From Nocardia rhizosphaerihabitans (GTDB taxonomy: Bacteria; Actinomycetota; Actinomycetes; Mycobacteriales; Mycobacteriaceae), in contig NZ_BMNE01000009.1 of assembly GCF_014646295.1 (NCBI RefSeq), positions 1 through 64,000 on the forward strand: DNA of 64,000 bases, read 5' to 3'. Below the pieces are notes generated by a model that saw nothing but the letters and a program-made list of their open reading frames with translations, had not been told where the DNA came from and ran no database searches. This document shows positions 59,188-64,000 of the stretch, in pieces (the stretch's first letter is position 1; every line of letters begins with the position of its first letter). Made by a program: the position numbers and the translations under genes.

Positions 59188-60605
59188 CGGATGTTCTGCC
59201 CTTCCGTCGATTGCTCGGCCGCGGCGCGACCGTGTCGGGAACCGCTGTGCCAGGCGGCGACCAGTTCGGGCCTGCCCGGCGTCTCGGCCGTGTTCGCGCG
59301 GTCGTCGAGCGGGGCGACCGCGCGGCGCCTGCGCTTGGGAAGTCCGCCGGTGGTTCTGGCGTAGTCGTCGGCCTCCGGTTCGGGCGCCTTCGCGGCGGGC
59401 ACCACGGCAGGCGGCCGGTGCTTCCCGGTGGTCACGGCCTGTTCCGCCGCGACGGAAACCGGTCTGCGCGCAGGGGGTTCGGGGCTGTCGAAGTCGATCC
59501 GGCGCGCCTCGGCGGCGTTGACCAACAGGGCCGCGGGGATGAAGACCATGGCCCGGGTGCCGCCGTAGATGTTGGGTCCGTCGACATAGGCGGCGAAGCC
59601 GTAGCGGCGGGCGAGCGCGGCGACGCCGGGAAACCCGACCCTGGGGGACGGCCCGAGCGAGTTGATGTCGACGGCGCGCTCACCCGACAGCACCTGGCGC
59701 GCTTCCTCCATCTGTTCCTGGCTCATCCGCACGCCCGCGTCGTCGATGATCAGGGTGACGCCGTGGTGGCCCTCCTGGAAGGTGATGTCGACGAACGACG
59801 ACGGCGGCGAATAGCGCAGCGCGTTGTCGAGCAGCGTCGCCACGGTGTGCACCAGGGGCTCGACCGCCCGGCTGACGATGACCTGATCGCAGTTGCCCGC
59901 CCGGATCCGCAGATAGTCGCGCACCCGGCTGGTGGCGCCACCGACCACCTCGGTGACGGTCTGCTGCGGCCAGCGCCTGCCGGGCAGGCCGCCGGAGACG
60001 ATGACGTAGGACTGTGCCTGCCGGATCATCTGCTGCACGGTGTGGTCGATGCGGCTCAGGATCGCGTAGACCTCGTCGTTGCGGTTCTCCCGCAACGCAT
60101 TGCTGACCACCTGCCCGACGTCGGCGCCGAGGCTGACCACCGTGGTGCCGAACGCGCGGACGGCGCTGTTGGTCGCCGCGCGCGCGTCGGCGGCGACCTG
60201 GGCCCGCGCCGCGGCCTCCGCCGTCTCGACCTGCGCCACGGTCTGCTCCTCGGCGGCGCGCTCGACGGCGACGGCGGTTTCGTGTTGCACCTGGCGCAGG
60301 TCGTCGGCGTGGGCGACCGCGATCCGGGCCAGCTTGTGCGCGAAGGGCGAATCCTGCAACAGGGCAGGTACTTCGGCGGTGACCACCGGGTCGCTGTGCT
60401 GGCGGACGGCGTCGGTGATCCGCGGCAGGGTCAGCTCGACGAGCCGCGTCATCGACTCCTCGTGGGCATAGAGCTCACGCTCAGCCACGTCCAGGCGAGT
60501 GCGGACCCGGCGCTCGTTACGCAGCGCGAGAACCGCTACCGTCACCGCTCCAAGCAACACCAGGGTTGCGAGACCGAACAAGAACACCGCGAGTGTCGGA
60601 GTCAT
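59184..60605 (-). CDS. cvnA: Sensor histidine-kinase-like protein, CvnA type
   Basis: This 473-residue protein has one N-terminal membrane helix (LAVFLFGLATLVLLGAVTVA), a long helical region rich in Ala and Glu (residues about 60-190) and an HATPase domain with N-box VATLLDNALRYSPPSS and IIDDAGVRMSQEQ (residues about 250-360). The C-terminal 110 residues are disordered and basic. No clear phospho-acceptor His region is visible, as is usual for CvnA. The ATG at 60605 is preferred because AAGGA lies just upstream; an in-frame GTG at 60621 is possible. It is first gene of the three-gene cvnA-cvnB-P450 unit. Confidence 0.88.
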   Translation of the reverse strand: MTPTLAVFLFGLATLVLLGAVTVAVLALRNERRVRTRLDVAERELYAHEESMTRLVELTLPRITDAVRQHSDPVVTAEVPALLQDSPFAHKLARIAVAHADDLRQVQHETAVAVERAAEEQTVAQVETAEAAARAQVAADARAATNSAVRAFGTTVVSLGADVGQVVSNALRENRNDEVYAILSRIDHTVQQMIRQAQSYVIVSGGLPGRRWPQQTVTEVVGGATSRVRDYLRIRAGNCDQVIVSRAVEPLVHTVATLLDNALRYSPPSSFVDITFQEGHHGVTLIIDDAGVRMSQEQMEEARQVLSGERAVDINSLGPSPRVGFPGVAALARRYGFAAYVDGPNIYGGTRAMVFIPAALLVNAAEARRIDFDSPEPPARRPVSVAAEQAVTTGKHRPPAVVPAAKAPEPEADDYARTTGGLPKRRRRAVAPLDDRANTAETPGRPELVAAWHSGSRHGRAAAEQSTEGQNIR

Positions 60606-60792
60606 CGGTTCCTTTGTCGTCACCGACCGAAGAGCCCATGTGGCCGGAACCTCGCCGGGCCGTCCGGCGAGCCGCGTCGCCGACGGGTGAGTCGGGTCCT
60701 GCCCGAGCTCGCTTACCCTGCGCTTCCGGCGATCCCGAACACCCTAGCAGTGCTTTGTTAGACTGCCGAAATGCGTTGGTGGGATGAGGTAT

Positions 60793-62562
60793 TCATCCCA
60801 CCGGCCAGAGGGGAAGTCGCAGCGCAGCGGGGGCGGCGGCGGGCACGACGGGATGTGCGGGCGCGACCGGTGCGATGCGCCGGTAGGTTTCGCCGATCGG
60901 CGGCCGCGGGTCGGCCTCGCCGTAGTTGGGCCACAGCGAGGCAGCGCGTTCGGCCTGCGCGGCGATCGTGAGCGAGGGATTGACACCGAGATTCGCCGAG
61001 ATGGCCGACCCGTCGACGATGCTGAGGGTGGGATAGCCGTGCACCCGGTGGAACGGATCGATGACGCCGGACTGCGCGTCGGTCCCGATCACGCACCCGC
61101 CGATGAAGTGCGCGGTGACGGGGACGTTGAACACGTCGGGCCAGGTGCTGCCCGGGGTGGCGCCGAGCTTCTCCGCGACGCGGCGGGTGGCCTCGTGGCC
61201 TGCCGGAATCCAGGACGGATTCGGTTCGCCGTAGCCCTGCTTGCTGGTGAAGCGGCGGCCGAACAGACCGCGACGGGTGTAGGTGGTGATCGAGTTGTCC
61301 AGACTCTGCATCACCAGCAGGATCAGGGTCCGCTCGCTCCAGCGCCCGGTGCGCAGCAGCCGCGGCGTCAGAATCGGGTGCCGCAGCGCGGTGAACAGCA
61401 CGCGCGCCCACCGCGGCAGCCGGTGGCCGCCGTCCACCAGGTAGGTCTGCAGCAGTCCCATGGCGTTGGAGCCCTTGCCGTAGCGCACCGGCTCGATGTG
61501 GGTGTCCGCGGTGGGATGGAACGACGAGGTGATCGCCACGCCCGCGGTGAGGTCGCGTTCCGGATCGACGGTGGTGCGCCCGGCGCCGAGGATGGCCTCG
61601 GAATTCGTGCGGGTCAGCACGCCCAGTCGGTCCGACAGGCCGGGCAGCACCGCGGTGTCGCGCATGCGGAACAGCAGATTCTGGGTGCCCCAGGTGCCCG
61701 CGGCCAGGACCACCTGCCGTGCCGTCAGGGTGGCGCGGCGCTTGCGCAACCAGGCGCCGGTCCGTTGCGTCTCGACCACCCAGCTGCCGTCCGGTTGCGG
61801 CCGGAGCGCGGTGACCGTCGTCATCGGAAGGACCTGCGCGCCCGCGCTTTCCGCCAAGCCGAGGTAGTTCTTGACCAGGGTGTTCTTCGCACCGTGGCGG
61901 CATCCCGTCATGCATTCCCCGCACTCGATGCAGCCGGCGCGATCAGGCCCGACACCGCCGAAATAGGGATCCGCGACGGTCCGCCCCGGTTCGCCGAAGT
62001 AGACGCCGACCGGTGTCGGCACGAAGGTCTCGCCGACGCCCATCTCCTCGGCCACCGAGCGGATGACGGTATCGGCCGGTGTCAGATGGGGGTTGGTGAC
62101 GACGCCGAGCATCCGCCGGGCCTGGTCGTAGTGCGGGGTGAGCTCGGCCTCCCAGTCGGTGATATCGGCCCATTGCTTGTCGCCGAAGAACGCCGAACCC
62201 GGTTTGTAGAGGGTGTTGGCGTAATTGAGTGAGCCACCGCCGACTCCCGCTCCGGCCAGAATGAAACAGTCGCGCAGGCGGTGGATGCGCTGGATTCCGA
62301 AACAGCCGAGCCGGGGCGCCCACAGATACCGGCGCATATCCCAGTTCGTCGTGGCGAAATCGGCGTCGGCGAACCGGCGGCCCGCTTCGACGACACCGAC
62401 CCGGTAGCCCTTTTCCACCAGGCGCAGCGCGGTGACGCTGCCGCCGAACCCGGAGCCGACGATCAGCACATCGAAATCGAACCGGTGATCAGCATCGTCG
62501 GCGATCTGTTCCAACACCGTCCAGACACTAGGGTCGAACTCCGCGCCGGACCGGATGGTCAC
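60793..62562 (-). CDS. choD: GMC oxidoreductase ChoD (cholesterol oxidase family)
   Basis: This 589-residue flavoprotein is a clear orthologue of M. tuberculosis ChoD (Rv3409c). The FAD motif is DVLIVGSGFGGSVTALRLVE (near residue 31). Then come DCFILAGAGVGGGSLNYANT, the Cys-rich GCIECGECMTGCRHGAKNTL (near 210), and the C-terminal SIVDGSAISANLGVNPSLTI with the FAD-binding close. ChoD is annotated as cholesterol oxidase, but biochemical activity on cholesterol is disputed. The GTG start has no evident ribosome site. It is divergent from a TetR gene that may control it. Confidence 0.93.
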   Translation of the reverse strand: MTIRSGAEFDPSVWTVLEQIADDADHRFDFDVLIVGSGFGGSVTALRLVEKGYRVGVVEAGRRFADADFATTNWDMRRYLWAPRLGCFGIQRIHRLRDCFILAGAGVGGGSLNYANTLYKPGSAFFGDKQWADITDWEAELTPHYDQARRMLGVVTNPHLTPADTVIRSVAEEMGVGETFVPTPVGVYFGEPGRTVADPYFGGVGPDRAGCIECGECMTGCRHGAKNTLVKNYLGLAESAGAQVLPMTTVTALRPQPDGSWVVETQRTGAWLRKRRATLTARQVVLAAGTWGTQNLLFRMRDTAVLPGLSDRLGVLTRTNSEAILGAGRTTVDPERDLTAGVAITSSFHPTADTHIEPVRYGKGSNAMGLLQTYLVDGGHRLPRWARVLFTALRHPILTPRLLRTGRWSERTLILLVMQSLDNSITTYTRRGLFGRRFTSKQGYGEPNPSWIPAGHEATRRVAEKLGATPGSTWPDVFNVPVTAHFIGGCVIGTDAQSGVIDPFHRVHGYPTLSIVDGSAISANLGVNPSLTIAAQAERAASLWPNYGEADPRPPIGETYRRIAPVAPAHPVVPAAAPAALRLPLWPVG

Positions 62563-62715
62563 CGGGAGTTGGAGGAATTCACGATGAGCGCCGCGTCCGG
62601 GCTGTCACGGACAACAGTTCCGCCGTCGTGCGCTGCGCAGTCCGGGTCCGCGGGAGGGCAGGCCCCCTTATTGTGGGGAGCGCTTCAACTCCCGGGCGCA
62701 AGTTTGGAGGTTACG

Positions 62716-63405
62716 GTGCCGCCCAAAGCCACCTATCGACGGAAGCAGCCGAGTCAGGCACGCCGACAGCCTTCGCAGGATCGGGCGAAGGAAACGCGCG
62801 ATCACATTCTCGACACCGCCGCGGAATTGTTCGGCTCGCTCGGTGTCGCGCAGACCTCGACCAATCGCATCGCCGCCGAAGCGGGCGTCAGCATCGGCAC
62901 GCTGTACCGGTATTTCGCGGATCGGTCGGTCATCGTCGACGAACTGCTCGATCGCCTGCTCGCCGATCTGGAAGGCGGTTTCACCGCACGGGCATTCGAG
63001 TTCTCCGGTTCCCGCGTGGTGGCGTCGGTCGACTATTGCACCAGTGTCGTCAGTGAGATCCTGGCCATTTTCAGCGACATCCTGGTGGCGAATTCGGCGC
63101 TGCTGCGCGCGTTGATCGGTGGGGTGCAGTTCTACAGCACCGGCTTGCCCCAGTTCGAGCAGCGGCTCCGGTTGATCGTCAAGGTCGTGCTGATCCAGGG
63201 GCTCGGACCGGCCGACGACCGCTATCTCGACACGGTGGCCTTCGTCTTCATCAATACCGGCTTCGCGGCCGTCGTTCGCGCGGCAGCGGAGGAAGTCTCG
63301 GAGTCCGAGCGCGTCGATGCCATCGCGATGACCGCGCGAATGATGGGCACCTGGCTGGCCGCCGAGGTCGCCGCACGCGACAGCGCGGTGATCGAAGCGG
63401 GCTGA
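62716..63405 (+). CDS. TetR-family regulator
   Basis: This 229-residue regulator has a basic N-terminal tail, then a helix-turn-helix (DHILDTAAELFGSLGVAQTS, then IAAEAGVSIGTLYRYFADRS; about residues 33-75). The C-terminal ligand-binding domain resembles TetR_C regions of AcrR-like proteins. The GTG start is chosen because GGAGG lies five bases upstream; the long open frame further upstream overlaps choD and is a shadow. It is divergent from choD and precedes the decayed UbiB gene, so either may be its target. Confidence 0.9.
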   Translation: MPPKATYRRKQPSQARRQPSQDRAKETRDHILDTAAELFGSLGVAQTSTNRIAAEAGVSIGTLYRYFADRSVIVDELLDRLLADLEGGFTARAFEFSGSRVVASVDYCTSVVSEILAIFSDILVANSALLRALIGGVQFYSTGLPQFEQRLRLIVKVVLIQGLGPADDRYLDTVAFVFINTGFAAVVRAAAEEVSESERVDAIAMTARMMGTWLAAEVAARDSAVIEAG

Positions 63406-63430
63406 GCTCGCCGTCGACGAAGGAGACAAC

Positions 63431-64000
63431 ATGCCGGAAAGGCGGGTACCGACGGCGGGTGTCGCGGGGCACCCGGCTGGGCCGACTGGCCGCTGGGCAG
63501 GCCGCGCGTGGGGTGGGGACCCGGTTGGCGATGACCGGGCGCACCGAGCAGGCGCGATCGGCGCTGGCGCGGCGCTCCTCGCTGCGCGCCGCCCAGCAGA
63601 TCGTCACCGTCCTGGGCGGGATGAAGGGGGGCGGCGATGAAGCTCGGCCAGATGGCCTCGGTCCTGGATCTGGACCTGATTCCCGCGGAGTATCGCGAGA
63701 TGTTCCGGACCAAGTTGACCGAACTGCTCGACAGTGCACCGCAGGTGCCCTTAGCCGAGATGCGGGCGGTGGTCGAGTATCGGCCGGTTCTGTACCGACA
63801 ATGTACTGGTCACCGAGTTCGTCGAAGGCCGGTCGTTCCAGCGGATCCGGGCGCTGCCGGCGCCGGAGCGCGATCGCATCGGGGAACTGGTCTACCGCTT
63901 CTACATCACCGGCATGTTCGTCGACGGCGAGTATTGCGCCGATCCCCATTCGGGCAACATCATCCTGGCCGACGACGGCCGCGTCGGCTTCGTCGACTTC
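63431..64000 (+). pseudogene. Decayed UbiB/ABC1-family kinase gene, 3' end outside the window
   Basis: A ribosome site (AAGGAG) and ATG open a frame MPERRVPTAGVAG, but family-like sequence then jumps frames. Near 63465 it continues as RGTRLGRLAAGQAARGVGTR. After a six-G run near 63624-63631 the frame shifts again to MKLGQMASVLDLDLIPAEYR. Near 63775-63797 about 130 expected residues, including the ATP-binding core, are missing. Homology resumes as DNVLVTEFVEGRSFQRIRAL and YCADPHSGNIILADDGRVGF at the edge. Three lesions make it a pseudogene. Intact members are kinase-like proteins tied to quinone or lipid metabolism. Confidence 0.85.

Overview
This window is high-GC actinobacterial DNA, most probably from a Nocardia (Corynebacteriales/Mycobacteriales). 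Three things support this. The gene order from the RGG/TPR protein to der (230-21247) matches M. tuberculosis Rv1691-Rv1713. A mycobacterial-type choD lies near the right end. A 2-alkyl-beta-lactone (nocardiolactone-type, nlt) gene set lies in the middle. GTG starts and start/stop overlaps of ATGA or GTGA type are very common.

Layout. 1-59 is the 3' end of a 5S rRNA, followed by a strong terminator. 230-21247 is the conserved housekeeping block: RGG/TPR protein, glycerol-3-phosphate-phosphatase-like HAD, small protein, tlyA, nadK, recN; a three-gene insertion (7959-9218); then steA-steB, pyrG, Nudix hydrolase, xerD, parA, scpA, scpB, rluB-like synthase, cmk, der. 21302-38644 is an accessory region of regulator/enzyme pairs: TetR and hydrolase, a degenerate homoserine dehydrogenase facing aspartokinase, a PF04672-type methyltransferase, a PaaX-like regulator, an XRE-TetR fusion facing an acyl-CoA dehydrogenase/phosphotransferase/SDR operon, an AurF-like di-iron protein, SDRs and hydrolases. 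38645-43956 holds a TetR regulator facing an oxidative operon (SDR, ferritin-like protein, FMO-like fragment, flavin monooxygenase, HAD phosphatase).

52673-43962 (minus strand) is a tightly coupled seven-gene operon. It has two thiolase-fold OleA-type subunits, a beta-lactone synthetase and an OleD-type reductase (nltA-D), then a condensation-like acyltransferase, an MmpL-type exporter and a frameshifted DUF985 cupin. I infer that it makes and possibly modifies and exports a long-chain beta-lactone. The exporter/acyltransferase extension is the best candidate for an under-described system.

53208-64000 carries a small kinase, a luciferase-like monooxygenase, two hypothetical proteins, a normal P450, an incomplete conservon (cvnA, cvnB and a P450 lacking the ExxR arginine, with no cvnC or cvnD), choD, a TetR regulator, and a decayed UbiB/ABC1 gene running off the right edge.

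No tRNA, insertion sequence, prophage or CRISPR array was recognised. All family assignments come from reading motifs and remembered homologues, not from database searches.
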